Shown piece by piece: positions 1 through 6,166 of a DNA stretch of 10,335 nucleotides (positions within the stretch are counted from its first letter, which is position 1; each line of letters opens with the position of its first letter). The position numbers were made by a program, and so were the translations under genes. Origin of the DNA: Candidatus Omnitrophota bacterium. GTDB lineage: Bacteria > Omnitrophota > Gorgyraeia > Zapsychrales > Fredricksoniimonadaceae. Under the pieces are notes generated by a model. It saw only the letters and a program-made list of their open reading frames with translations. It had not been told where the DNA came from and did no database searches. The stretch spans positions 1 to 10,335 of the forward strand of contig JAGNTT010000055.1 in assembly GCA_017987425.1 (NCBI GenBank), written 5' to 3'.

Positions 1-50
1 GCCATTTGTGCCATCCGTTTAGGATGTTTTCATAGCAATTCGATTGAACA

Positions 51-55
51 AGGAG
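51..55 (+). promoter_or_regulatory. Shine-Dalgarno of gap, decides the start
   Basis: AGGAG lies six bases before ATG 62. It excludes the in-frame TTG at 44, because an initiation codon cannot sit upstream of its own ribosome binding site. Confidence 0.8.
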
Positions 56-61
56 AAAGTT

Positions 62-1123
62 ATGGCTATCAAGGTAGGTATCAACGGGTTCGGCCGCATC
101 GGCCGCATGGTCTTTCAGGCGATCTGCGATCAGGGCCTGTTAGGCAAGGAAATCGACGTCGTCGCTGTTGTGGACGTTTCCACCGACGCCGAGTATTTCG
201 CTTATCAGATCAGATACGATTCCGTCCACGGACATTTCAAGCACAAAGTCGAAACAGCCAAGAGCAATCCGGCCAATCCGGAAGCCGACATCATCGTCGT
301 CAACGGCCACAAGGTCAAGTGTGTTGCCGCCACCAAGAATCCGGCTGAACTTCCCTGGAAAGATTTAGGGGTTGATATCGTTATTGAATCAACCGGTTTA
401 TTCACGGAAAGCGAAAAGGCCGCCGGTCATATTCAGGCAGGCGCCAAGAAAGTCATCATCTCCGCTCCCGCCAAGGGCGATGTGAAAACCATCGTCATGG
501 GCGTTAATGAAGGCGAATATGATGCCGCCAAGCATAACATCATTTCCAACGCGAGCTGTACCACCAACTGTCTGGCTCCGCTCGTTCATGTTCTGATCAA
601 AGAAGGCATCGGCATTGAGACTGGTCTTATGACCACGATCCATGCGTATACAGCCACCCAGAAAACCGTCGACGGTCCGTCCAAGAAGGACTGGCGCGGC
701 GGCCGCGCGGCGGCGATCAACACGATCCCGTCAACAACTGGTGCTGCGAAAGCGGTCGGCGAAGTTCTTCCTGTTACCAAAGGCAAACTGACCGGTATGT
801 CTTTCCGTATCCCGACAGCCGACGTCTCCGTGGTCGATCTGACGTTCCGTTCGATCAAGGACACATCCATCGAAGAGATCGATGCGCTTTTGAAGAAGGC
901 TTCCGAAACATACTTGAAGGATATCCTGGGATATTGCAATGAAGAGCTGGTCTCGACGGACTTCATTCATGACAGCCGTTCTTCCATCTACGATTCTCTC
1001 GCAACTACCCAGAATAATCTGAAGGGCGAAAAGAGATTCTTCAAGATCGTCTCCTGGTACGACAACGAATGGGGTTATTCCAACCGTGTTGTCGACCTGC
1101 TGCGTTATATTACCAAGAAGTAA
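62..1123 (+). CDS. gap: Glyceraldehyde-3-phosphate dehydrogenase, kinetoplastid-glycosome-like type
   Basis: NAD-dependent phosphorylating GAPDH of glycolysis and gluconeogenesis, cytosolic: glyceraldehyde-3-phosphate plus NAD and phosphate gives 1,3-bisphosphoglycerate. The 353-residue protein opens with the Rossmann motif INGFGRIGR (residues 7-15). Asp38 in VVD should bind the NAD ribose. SNASCTTNC contains catalytic Cys166, and His194 lies in TTIHAYTATQ. The C-terminal WYDNEWGYS motif is intact. I chose ATG 62 because AGGAG (51-55) sits at good spacing before it and the protein then begins MAIKVGINGFGRIGR; the in-frame TTG at 44 is upstream of that Shine-Dalgarno. The protein is longer than the usual bacterial enzyme of about 335 residues. 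From memory, its N-terminal half (TDAEYFAYQIRYDSVHG) closely resembles trypanosomatid glycosomal GAPDH, whose catalytic residues are also numbered Cys166 and His194. It lacks the C-terminal peroxisomal targeting tail. It appears monocistronic, followed by a terminator. Confidence 0.97.
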   Translation: MAIKVGINGFGRIGRMVFQAICDQGLLGKEIDVVAVVDVSTDAEYFAYQIRYDSVHGHFKHKVETAKSNPANPEADIIVVNGHKVKCVAATKNPAELPWKDLGVDIVIESTGLFTESEKAAGHIQAGAKKVIISAPAKGDVKTIVMGVNEGEYDAAKHNIISNASCTTNCLAPLVHVLIKEGIGIETGLMTTIHAYTATQKTVDGPSKKDWRGGRAAAINTIPSTTGAAKAVGEVLPVTKGKLTGMSFRIPTADVSVVDLTFRSIKDTSIEEIDALLKKASETYLKDILGYCNEELVSTDFIHDSRSSIYDSLATTQNNLKGEKRFFKIVSWYDNEWGYSNRVVDLLRYITKK

Positions 1124-1147
1124 ACTGTTAACAGTCCAAACATAAAG

Positions 1148-1191
1148 AATCCCCTTGTGATTGACCTTAAGGAAAGTCCAAGGGGATTTTT
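1148..1191 (+). terminator. Rho-independent terminator after gap
   Basis: AATCCCCTTG (1148-1157) pairs perfectly with CAAGGGGATT (1179-1188), giving a 10-bp stem closed by a 21-nt loop. The 3' arm runs into a T-tract (1187-1191). The loop contains the small palindrome CCTTAAGG (1165-1172). It lies 24 bp after the gap stop codon and is the only strong intrinsic terminator in the window. Confidence 0.9.
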
Positions 1192-1193
1192 GT

Positions 1194-1221
1194 TTGACTT
1201 AGATGAGCTCAGAATGATAAT
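1194..1221 (+). promoter_or_regulatory. Predicted sigma-70-type promoter of tspO-yaaA
   Basis: TTGACT (1194-1199, five of six consensus -35 bases) and GATAAT (1216-1221, five of six consensus -10 bases) are separated by 16 bp. The expected transcription start is near 1228. A Shine-Dalgarno-like GGAAGG at 1235-1240 precedes the tspO ATG at 1247. The -35 box begins a few bases after the gap terminator stem, so the two elements are packed back to back. This is a consensus match only. Confidence 0.6.
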
Positions 1222-1246
1222 TTGACTGTGAGATGGAAGGATTCAT

Positions 1247-1699
1247 ATGACACTATTCATTTTTATCGCCATTTGCCTCTTAGCCGGTTACATTGGTTCG
1301 CGTTTCACTTTTGTTTCTGTGAAGACCTGGTACCCGACGATCAAAAAACCTTCCTGGAACCCGCCCAATTGGATATTCGCGCCAGTCTGGACGCTGTTAT
1401 ATATATTGATGGCTGTGGCTGCCTGGAAAGTGTGGGAGACGGCAGATAACGCGTTCGGGCCGATGCTTATTTTTGCGGTTCAACTTGTCTTGAACGTGGC
1501 ATGGTCTGCGATCTTTTTCGGAAAACGTAATATCAGTCTGGCTTTCAAGGAAATCATTCTTTTGTGGATCACAGTGGTCGCAACCACCGCGGTTTTCTGG
1601 TCGGTTGATCACTTCGCCGGAATTCTTTTTCTTCCATATGTGGCCTGGGTGACATTTGCCGCATTCTTGAATTATACAATTGATCGGATGAACAAATGA
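1247..1699 (+). CDS. tspO: TspO/MBR family membrane protein
   Basis: Small integral membrane protein of the tryptophan-rich sensory protein / mitochondrial benzodiazepine receptor family. Members bind porphyrins, haem intermediates or sterols and are linked to oxidative and stress responses; the exact bacterial role differs between species. The 150 residues contain five hydrophobic segments, matching the family's five-helix fold and usual length of 150-170. Family signatures are visible: WYPTIKKPSWNPPNWIF in the first loop (about residues 28-44), PVWTLLYILMAVAAW in helix 2, QLVLNVAWSAIFF in helix 3, and a final helix with LPYVAWVTFAAFLNYTI. GGAAGG lies seven bases before the start codon. yaaA follows 19 bp downstream on the same strand, and a promoter is predicted just upstream. 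The ligand cannot be inferred. Confidence 0.95.
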   Translation: MTLFIFIAICLLAGYIGSRFTFVSVKTWYPTIKKPSWNPPNWIFAPVWTLLYILMAVAAWKVWETADNAFGPMLIFAVQLVLNVAWSAIFFGKRNISLAFKEIILLWITVVATTAVFWSVDHFAGILFLPYVAWVTFAAFLNYTIDRMNK

Positions 1700-1718
1700 C
1701 TTTGTAAAAAATTGATCT

Positions 1719-2396
1719 ATGCAAAATAGCATCATTCTCATCCCGCCATCGGAAGGTAAAACACAGGACGGTACGGGCAAGCCTCTGAAGAAATTAAACG
1801 AAGACGCCCGGCCTATTTACGACAGGCTCCTGAAGTTTAAAGGCGATCTCTCTCAATTTTACGGCGTTAAGGGAAAGGCCCTCGAGTCGGCACGACGCGT
1901 TAATGCGCAACTGCTTGAATCACTGACCCTGCCGGCCATCGCCCGATACAGCGGCGTTGTTTACGGCGGTATTGGTTACCCGACGCTGTCTGCCCATGCC
2001 CAACAATTTTTCAACGCCCATGTGCGCATCGTGAGCGCATTGTTTGGTCTGTTGTCTCCCAAAGAGCTCATTCCTGATTACAAGCTCAAGATCGAAAAGC
2101 TCGACGCCGCAAACTATTGGAAACCCATCATCACCAAAAAGCTAAAGGGATGTTTTGTCATCGACCTCTTGCCGCAGGCCCACCAGAAGGCCGTCTCGTA
2201 TGAATCCGGGATTCAAGTGGACTTTATTGTCGTTAAGAACGGGAAGTCTGTCCCGGCAGGTCATCAGGGTAAATTGATCAAAGGAAAATTCGTCCGCTGG
2301 CTGTGCGAACACGCAGTGACGGACCCCGAAGAATTTTCCGGATTTAAACAGGACGGTTTCAGTTTCGACGGAAATAATTTTGTTAAAAAGATGTAA
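1719..2396 (+). CDS. yaaA: YaaA family peroxide stress protein (DUF328/UPF0246)
   Basis: Member of the YaaA family. In E. coli, YaaA is induced by OxyR and limits intracellular free iron and DNA damage during peroxide stress; its biochemical activity is poorly defined. The 225-residue protein begins with the PPSEGKT motif (residues 9-15), the form seen in many non-enteric homologues. It also has YSGVVYGGIGYPTLS and VRIVSALFGLLSPKELIPDYKLKI, the conserved core of the family. It is shorter than the E. coli protein (about 258 residues), but both ends look intact. No convincing Shine-Dalgarno precedes ATG 1719, so translation may depend on coupling to tspO, 19 bp upstream. It converges on metF with only 14 bp between the stop codons and no visible terminator, so the two transcripts may overlap. 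Confidence 0.92.
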   Translation: MQNSIILIPPSEGKTQDGTGKPLKKLNEDARPIYDRLLKFKGDLSQFYGVKGKALESARRVNAQLLESLTLPAIARYSGVVYGGIGYPTLSAHAQQFFNAHVRIVSALFGLLSPKELIPDYKLKIEKLDAANYWKPIITKKLKGCFVIDLLPQAHQKAVSYESGIQVDFIVVKNGKSVPAGHQGKLIKGKFVRWLCEHAVTDPEEFSGFKQDGFSFDGNNFVKKM

Positions 2397-2410
2397 ATAG
2401 TTGTGAAGGA

Positions 2411-3289
2411 TTATCGAAGGCTTTTAATGATGGTGCTGACCGGCTCGACTTTATTGAGCGTATAGAAGTGAATGCCCGGCGCGCCCAGGGTCAACAACTG
2501 GCGGCATTGCTCGACGCAGAATTTGATGCCGGCCTCCAGGGTCTTTTGCGGATCGGCAGCGATGGGTTTGAAAATGTCGTGGACTTTTTGCGGAACGGAA
2601 GCGCCGCAGGTGGAGCAGAAACGGACAAGACCGTTGTAATCAGTGATGGGAAGGATGCCCGGAATGATGCGTTTGTCGACCCCGAGTTTCCGAAGCCGCG
2701 CGACGTAATCAAAATACTCTTTATTGTCGAAGAAAAGCTGGGTAATGATAAAGTCCGCGCCGGAATCCACTTTTCCTTTGAGATAGACCGCATCCTGCGT
2801 TTTGTCCGTCGATAGCACATGTCCTTCCGGAAAACCCGCCACGGCAATACCGAAATAATCACCGAAATTCTGACGCATAAAGGAAACCAGTTCATTGGAA
2901 TAATGGAAATTGTCCTCACCCGGTTTCCAGTCGGGCCGTTCTTTGGGCGGATCGCCGCGCAAAGCCAGAACATTGCGGATGTTGCGGCGTTTGATTTCCT
3001 CGAGAATGTTTTTGATCTGTGCTTTGGTATGCATGACGCACGTCAGGTGCGCCACGCCCGCGACATTGTGTGTTTTCTCAATGTGTTCAACGATGTCGAT
3101 TGTTTTGTCGCGGCTGCCTCCGCCGGCGCCGTAGGTGCAGGAAATGAAGTCGGGTTTTAGATTGCACAACTGGGAGATGGTGTGCAATAATTTCTCATGT
3201 CCCTCGGGCGTTTTCGGCGGAAAGAGTTCAAACGAGAACGTCTTGGGTTTGGTCAGAAATATGTTTGTGACTTTCTGCATGACGAGCAT
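2411..3289 (-). CDS. metF: 5,10-methylenetetrahydrofolate reductase
   Basis: FAD-dependent cytosolic enzyme that reduces 5,10-methylene-THF to 5-methyl-THF, the methyl donor for methionine synthesis. The 292-residue protein matches the usual length of bacterial MetF and has a single TIM-barrel domain. Visible motifs are TFSFELFPPKTPEG with the expected catalytic Glu21; CTYGAGGGSRDKT (residues 51-63); NVLALRGDPP with Asp113, the conserved flavin-contacting region; AGFPEGH (151-157); and GADFIITQLFFD with Gln184. The first ATG gives MLVMQKV. A second ATG three codons later (3280) is equally plausible, because neither has a clear ribosome binding site. The gene stands alone on the minus strand, convergent with yaaA and divergent from the downstream epimerase. 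Confidence 0.96.
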   Translation of the reverse strand: MLVMQKVTNIFLTKPKTFSFELFPPKTPEGHEKLLHTISQLCNLKPDFISCTYGAGGGSRDKTIDIVEHIEKTHNVAGVAHLTCVMHTKAQIKNILEEIKRRNIRNVLALRGDPPKERPDWKPGEDNFHYSNELVSFMRQNFGDYFGIAVAGFPEGHVLSTDKTQDAVYLKGKVDSGADFIITQLFFDNKEYFDYVARLRKLGVDKRIIPGILPITDYNGLVRFCSTCGASVPQKVHDIFKPIAADPQKTLEAGIKFCVEQCRQLLTLGAPGIHFYTLNKVEPVSTIIKSLR

Positions 3290-3311
3290 TGTAGCAAATA
3301 ATGAAGATTTT

Positions 3312-3403
3312 AGAAATTGGGAAATTAGGAAATTAATAGAAATTAAAGATGGTGCTTAGGGGCATCCAATCCGTTTTGTTTGTTAATTTCTACTAATTTC
3401 TCA
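3312..3403. repeat. AT-rich imperfect inverted repeat of GAAATTA-type units
   Basis: The left arm (3312-3346) is a run of degenerate short direct repeats: AGAAATTGG, GAAATTAG, GAAATTAA, TAGAAATTAA. The right arm (3383-3403) carries the reverse complement, TTAATTTCTA followed by CTAATTTCTCAAT. TAGAAATTAA (3337-3346) pairs perfectly with 3383-3392. The outer 13 bases (3316-3328) match the right arm with one mismatch, after one extra unit on the left. The spacer is 36 nt. It fills most of the gap between the divergent metF and epimerase genes. Function unknown; it could be a regulatory element or a dispersed intergenic repeat. Confidence 0.6.
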
Positions 3404-3427
3404 ATCTCTATCCATTTCCATACGATT

Positions 3428-4480
3428 ATGGGTATCGCTTTAATAACAGGTTCCTGCGGTCTGGTTGGTTCCGAAGCCGCGTTTTATTTCGCCCAAAAAG
3501 GCATGAGCATCGTTGGTATCGACAATGACATGCGCGCGCAGTATTTCGGGAAATCCGCATCAACCAAGAAAATGCGCAAAATTCTCGAGGAACGCATCAA
3601 GGGATATGAACATCACGCCGTTGATATCCGGCAGGCGCCGGCGCTGTCGAAGATTTTCAGCAAATACGGACGTGAGATCAAGCTCATCATCCATTCGGCG
3701 GCCCAGCCATCTCATGACTGGGCGACCCGCCAGCCGCTGGTTGATTTCAACGTGAATGCCACGGCGACACTTCAGCTTCTGGAGCTCGCGCGGCTGCATT
3801 GCTCCCAGGCGGTCTTCATTTTCAGCAGCAGCAACAAAGTTTACGGCGATACGCCCAACAGTCTTCCTTTGCAGGAACTGCCGCTGCGCTGGGAAATCGA
3901 CAAGAAGCATCCTTTTTACGACGGTATCGATGAGACCATGTCGGTCGATGCCTCCAAGCATTCTATTTTCGGGGTTTCGAAGCTGGCCGCCGACATCATG
4001 GTTCAGGAATACGGCCGGTATTTCGGCATGCGCACCGGTGTGTTCCGCGCCGGATGCCTGACTGGTCCCAATCATGCCGGTACCGAACTTCACGGTTTTT
4101 TGTCATATCTTGTCAAATGCGCGGCGAACGAACAGGAATATACGATCTTCGGTTACAAAGGAAAACAGGTGCGGGACAACATTCACAGTTTCGATCTGGT
4201 GACCGCTTTTGACGTATTTTTCCGCAAGCCCCGGACGGGGGAGGCGTACAACATCGGCGGCGGCCGCGATAATAGCTGTTCCATTCTTGAAGCCATCCGC
4301 CTGTGCGAAGAAATCACCGGCAAAAAACTGAAATACCGTTACGGCGAAGCCCGAAGCGCCGACCACATCTGGTACATCACAAGCCTTAAAAAGTTCCAAT
4401 CCCATTATCCGCAGTGGCAGAAGACCTACAGTCTTAAGCGCATCCTGGAAGAGATGTTCCGGTCCCCCAAAGGGGTTTAA
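3428..4480 (+). CDS. NAD-dependent epimerase/dehydratase, CDP-paratose 2-epimerase-like
   Basis: Extended short-chain dehydrogenase/reductase, predicted to act on a nucleotide sugar in the cytosol, probably for surface polysaccharide. The 350-residue protein has the glycine motif GSCGLVG (8-14), Asp32 in GIDND for NAD ribose binding, the HSAAQPSHDWA segment (89-99), SSSNKVYG (133-140) and a substrate region with RAGCLTGPNHAG. The overall pattern (SHDWA, GCLTGPNHAG, RDNIHSFDLV) resembles proteins annotated as CDP-paratose 2-epimerase; the true substrate is uncertain. The usual YxxxK catalytic pair reads FGVSK, so Phe181 occupies the Tyr position and Lys185 is kept. I chose ATG 3428 because the Rossmann strand begins immediately; a TTG at 3380 would add 16 unrelated residues from the repeat region. 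No clear ribosome binding site is seen. It lies just before the nonulosonate operon but is separated from it by a control region. Confidence 0.88.
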   Translation: MGIALITGSCGLVGSEAAFYFAQKGMSIVGIDNDMRAQYFGKSASTKKMRKILEERIKGYEHHAVDIRQAPALSKIFSKYGREIKLIIHSAAQPSHDWATRQPLVDFNVNATATLQLLELARLHCSQAVFIFSSSNKVYGDTPNSLPLQELPLRWEIDKKHPFYDGIDETMSVDASKHSIFGVSKLAADIMVQEYGRYFGMRTGVFRAGCLTGPNHAGTELHGFLSYLVKCAANEQEYTIFGYKGKQVRDNIHSFDLVTAFDVFFRKPRTGEAYNIGGGRDNSCSILEAIRLCEEITGKKLKYRYGEARSADHIWYITSLKKFQSHYPQWQKTYSLKRILEEMFRSPKGV

Positions 4481-4486
4481 GAGCCC

Positions 4487-4505
4487 GAACGTTCATAAAA
4501 TGAAC
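4487..4505. promoter_or_regulatory. Upstream operator-like palindrome
   Basis: GTTCATAAAATGAAC (4491-4505) is a perfect palindrome of 6-bp arms around AAA. It overlaps a second perfect palindrome, GAACGTTC (4487-4494), so three GAAC/GTTC half-sites are stacked. It matches the downstream site at 4567-4583 and lies 35 bp upstream of the predicted -35 box. Likely a binding site for the adjacent winged-helix regulator; this is inference. Confidence 0.5.
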
Positions 4506-4539
4506 ATTCAAACTCTCGTTGTTTTAGGCATGAATCTGC

Positions 4540-4567
4540 TTGACTTTACAGGGCGTTAGCCTAAGAT
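4540..4567 (+). promoter_or_regulatory. Predicted promoter of the regulator-pse operon
   Basis: TTGACT (4540-4545) and TAAGAT (4562-4567) are 16 bp apart, matching five of six and four of six sigma-70 consensus bases. The predicted start near 4574 falls in the middle of the palindrome at 4567-4583, the geometry expected for repression. The leader to ATG 4626 would be about 50 nt, with no strong Shine-Dalgarno. Confidence 0.5.
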
Positions 4568-4583
4568 GTTCATTAATTGAACA
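4567..4583. promoter_or_regulatory. Downstream operator-like palindrome over the predicted transcription start
   Basis: TGTTCATTAATTGAACA has 6-bp arms (TGTTCA/TGAACA) around five bases. It shares the form GTTCAT-N3-WTGAAC with the palindrome at 4491-4505, 77 bp away centre to centre. Its length and symmetry suit a dimeric winged-helix protein. A bound repressor here would overlap the -10 box and start site. Confidence 0.55.
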
Positions 4584-4625
4584 ATCTCCGCAACTCCTTA
4601 ATATGAGCCGCACTTAAACACTTTT

Positions 4626-5162
4626 ATGACTCCAGAACCACTCAACGAGCGCGAATTCGAACTGATCAATATTATCGGTAAGCGACTCGGCTCCAATCAG
4701 CGCGACCTCTCCCAGCAACTCAATCTTTCTTTGGGGCAGACCAACATGCTCATACGCAGGCTTGTCTCCAAAGGAATGATCCGCATCAGCCAGTTAAATA
4801 AACGCAAAGTCCAGTATCTTCTGACCCCTAAAGGGATCTCCGAGAAGATGCGGAAATCCGTTCACTACACGCTCCACACCATCAATGCCATCGGGCTTAT
4901 CAAAAGCCGGGTGGCGGCCATTCTCAACCGCCTTTACATCCAGGGCCACCGCCAGTTTTATCTGTACGGCGAGCATGACCTGCGTGTTCTGGTGGAAATG
5001 GTCTTTAACGAACAAGGGTTTAAAGACGCCGTATTGTCGGAGACTAATGAGATAGGCGTCCAGAACATCGACGGTGTCCTGCTCATCGGCAAGGAAAAGG
5101 TTTCGATCGAAGGTCTTAACATCAAGAACCATGTTGATCTCATCATGGAAATGTCGAAATAA
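4626..5162 (+). CDS. Winged-helix (MarR-like) regulator with C-terminal domain, polysaccharide-operon associated
   Basis: Predicted DNA-binding regulator of 178 residues. Residues 1-75 form a winged helix-turn-helix: RDLSQQLNLSLGQTNMLIRRLVSKGMI is a typical helix-turn-helix with recognition helix, and ISQLNKRKVQYLLTPKGI is the wing with the MarR-style 'LTPKG' ending. This resembles the MarR-type 'EPS-associated' regulators. Residues about 80-105 look helical and may dimerise. Residues 110-175 contain FYLYGEHDLRVLVEMVFNE and VDGVLLIGKE, suggesting alternating strands and helices, possibly a small ligand-binding domain that I cannot name. It is the first gene of the apparent operon, 20 bp before pseB, and downstream of paired palindromes, so autoregulation together with the sugar genes is likely. 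No clear ribosome binding site is visible before ATG 4626. Its effector is unknown. Confidence 0.8.
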   Translation: MTPEPLNEREFELINIIGKRLGSNQRDLSQQLNLSLGQTNMLIRRLVSKGMIRISQLNKRKVQYLLTPKGISEKMRKSVHYTLHTINAIGLIKSRVAAILNRLYIQGHRQFYLYGEHDLRVLVEMVFNEQGFKDAVLSETNEIGVQNIDGVLLIGKEKVSIEGLNIKNHVDLIMEMSK

Positions 5163-5182
5163 AACACAAAAGAGGACAGCAC

Positions 5183-6166
5183 ATGCTTAATGGAAAAACT
5201 ATTTTGGTGACCGGCGGAACGGGATCGTTCGGTCAGAAATTCATCGGCACGATACTTCAGAAATACAAACTGAAGAAAATCATTGTGTTCAGCCGCGATG
5301 AATTCAAGCAGTTCGAAATGGCGAAGGTTTTTCCGCCGGAGAAATATCCGATCCGTTATTTCCTGGGCGACGTGCGCGACCGCGAACGCCTGGTTAGAGC
5401 CTTTCACGGCGTCGATTATGTCGTGCATTCGGCGGCGCTCAAACAGGTGCCGGCGCTGGAATACAACCCGATGGAAGCGGTCAAGACCAATATTATGGGA
5501 GCGGACAACATCATCAATGCCGCTATTGAATGCGGGGTCAAAAAAGTGATCGCTCTCTCGACGGATAAAGCGGTCAATCCGGTCAATCTTTATGGTGCGA
5601 CCAAATTAGCGGCGGAAAAGACTTTTGTCGCGGCCAATGCATATGCCGGCGGACGTGTGAAATTCGGCGTGGTGCGTTACGGCAACGTCATGGGATCCCG
5701 CGGCAGTGTTATACCGTTTTTTCTGGATTTAAAGTCGAGAGGCATCAAGGAGTTCCCGATCACTGATAAACGCATGACCCGTTTCTGGATGCTTCTTGAA
5801 GAAAGCGTTGGACTCGTTCTCAAGGCGCTCGAACTGTGCGAGGGCGGGGAGGTCTTTATCCCGAAAATTCCGTCGATGAATATCATCGATCTCGCCAAAG
5901 CCATCGAACCCAAATGCACATTCAGCTACTTTGGCATTCGTCCAGGCGAGAAGCTTCACGAATCGCTTTTCTCCGAGGATGAGTCACGTTGCACGGTTAT
6001 TCATGACAGTGTTTATGTCATCCTGCCGAGCTTCGGTCTGGAAGAGCATGTTTATGCCAAGTATAAAAAGTTTCCCAAGGTTAAGGAGGGGTCAGTCTAC
6101 CGAAGCGATACGAACGACCAGTGGTTAACCCTTAAACAACTACAGGAACGGATGAAGAAAATATGA
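5183..6166 (+). CDS. pseB: UDP-N-acetylglucosamine 4,6-dehydratase (inverting), PseB/FlaA1 family
   Basis: Cytosolic NADP-dependent extended SDR that converts UDP-GlcNAc to UDP-2-acetamido-2,6-dideoxy-beta-L-arabino-hexos-4-ulose, the first step of pseudaminic acid synthesis. The 327 residues match the short soluble PseB form and lack the membrane helices of WbpM-type relatives. Visible are TGGTGSFG (10-17), the HSAALKQVP segment (82-90), and STDKAVNPVNLYGATK with Thr127, Asp128, Lys129 and Tyr137 aligned to the family's active site. TDKRMTRFWM (194-203) is a PseB signature, and FGIRPGEKLHE (250-260) is also present. AGAGGA (5171-5176) is a good ribosome binding site before ATG 5183. The stop overlaps the pseC start (ATGA), which supports translational coupling. 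Retaining dehydratases of the legionaminic type (PglF-like) are longer and less likely. Confidence 0.95.
   Translation: MLNGKTILVTGGTGSFGQKFIGTILQKYKLKKIIVFSRDEFKQFEMAKVFPPEKYPIRYFLGDVRDRERLVRAFHGVDYVVHSAALKQVPALEYNPMEAVKTNIMGADNIINAAIECGVKKVIALSTDKAVNPVNLYGATKLAAEKTFVAANAYAGGRVKFGVVRYGNVMGSRGSVIPFFLDLKSRGIKEFPITDKRMTRFWMLLEESVGLVLKALELCEGGEVFIPKIPSMNIIDLAKAIEPKCTFSYFGIRPGEKLHESLFSEDESRCTVIHDSVYVILPSFGLEEHVYAKYKKFPKVKEGSVYRSDTNDQWLTLKQLQERMKKI

Noticed and set aside
12..30. CATCC-GTTTA-GGATG hairpin followed by TTTT, a possible terminator of an upstream gene
   Set aside because: The stem is only five pairs with two A-T pairs, and no upstream gene is visible; too weak to call.
44..61. Upstream in-frame TTG start for GAPDH
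   Set aside because: It precedes the AGGAG ribosome binding site at 51-55, and the added residues do not belong to the family N-terminus.
2468..3160. Long plus-strand open frames opposite metF
   Set aside because: They are complements of a clear MetF coding sequence, have no family motifs and lack ribosome binding sites.
3290..3330. Possible metF promoter on the minus strand with TACAAT next to the start codon
   Set aside because: The -10-like hexamer overlaps the chosen ATG, and no -35 hexamer sits at proper spacing, so I could not support it unless the start is ATG 3280.
3380..3427. TTG start extending the epimerase by 16 residues
   Set aside because: The extension is encoded by the AT-rich repeat region and precedes the first Rossmann strand, which already starts at ATG 3428.
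4464..4479. CCCC-AAA-GGGG followed by TTT at the epimerase stop codon, as a terminator
   Set aside because: The stem is only four pairs and the T-run is three bases; it could contribute but is not a convincing terminator.
4524..4564. TTAGGC...GCCTAA inverted repeat in the control region
   Set aside because: Arms are six bases with a 29-base spacer spanning the promoter; chance pairing is likely, and it does not match the paired GTTCAT palindromes.
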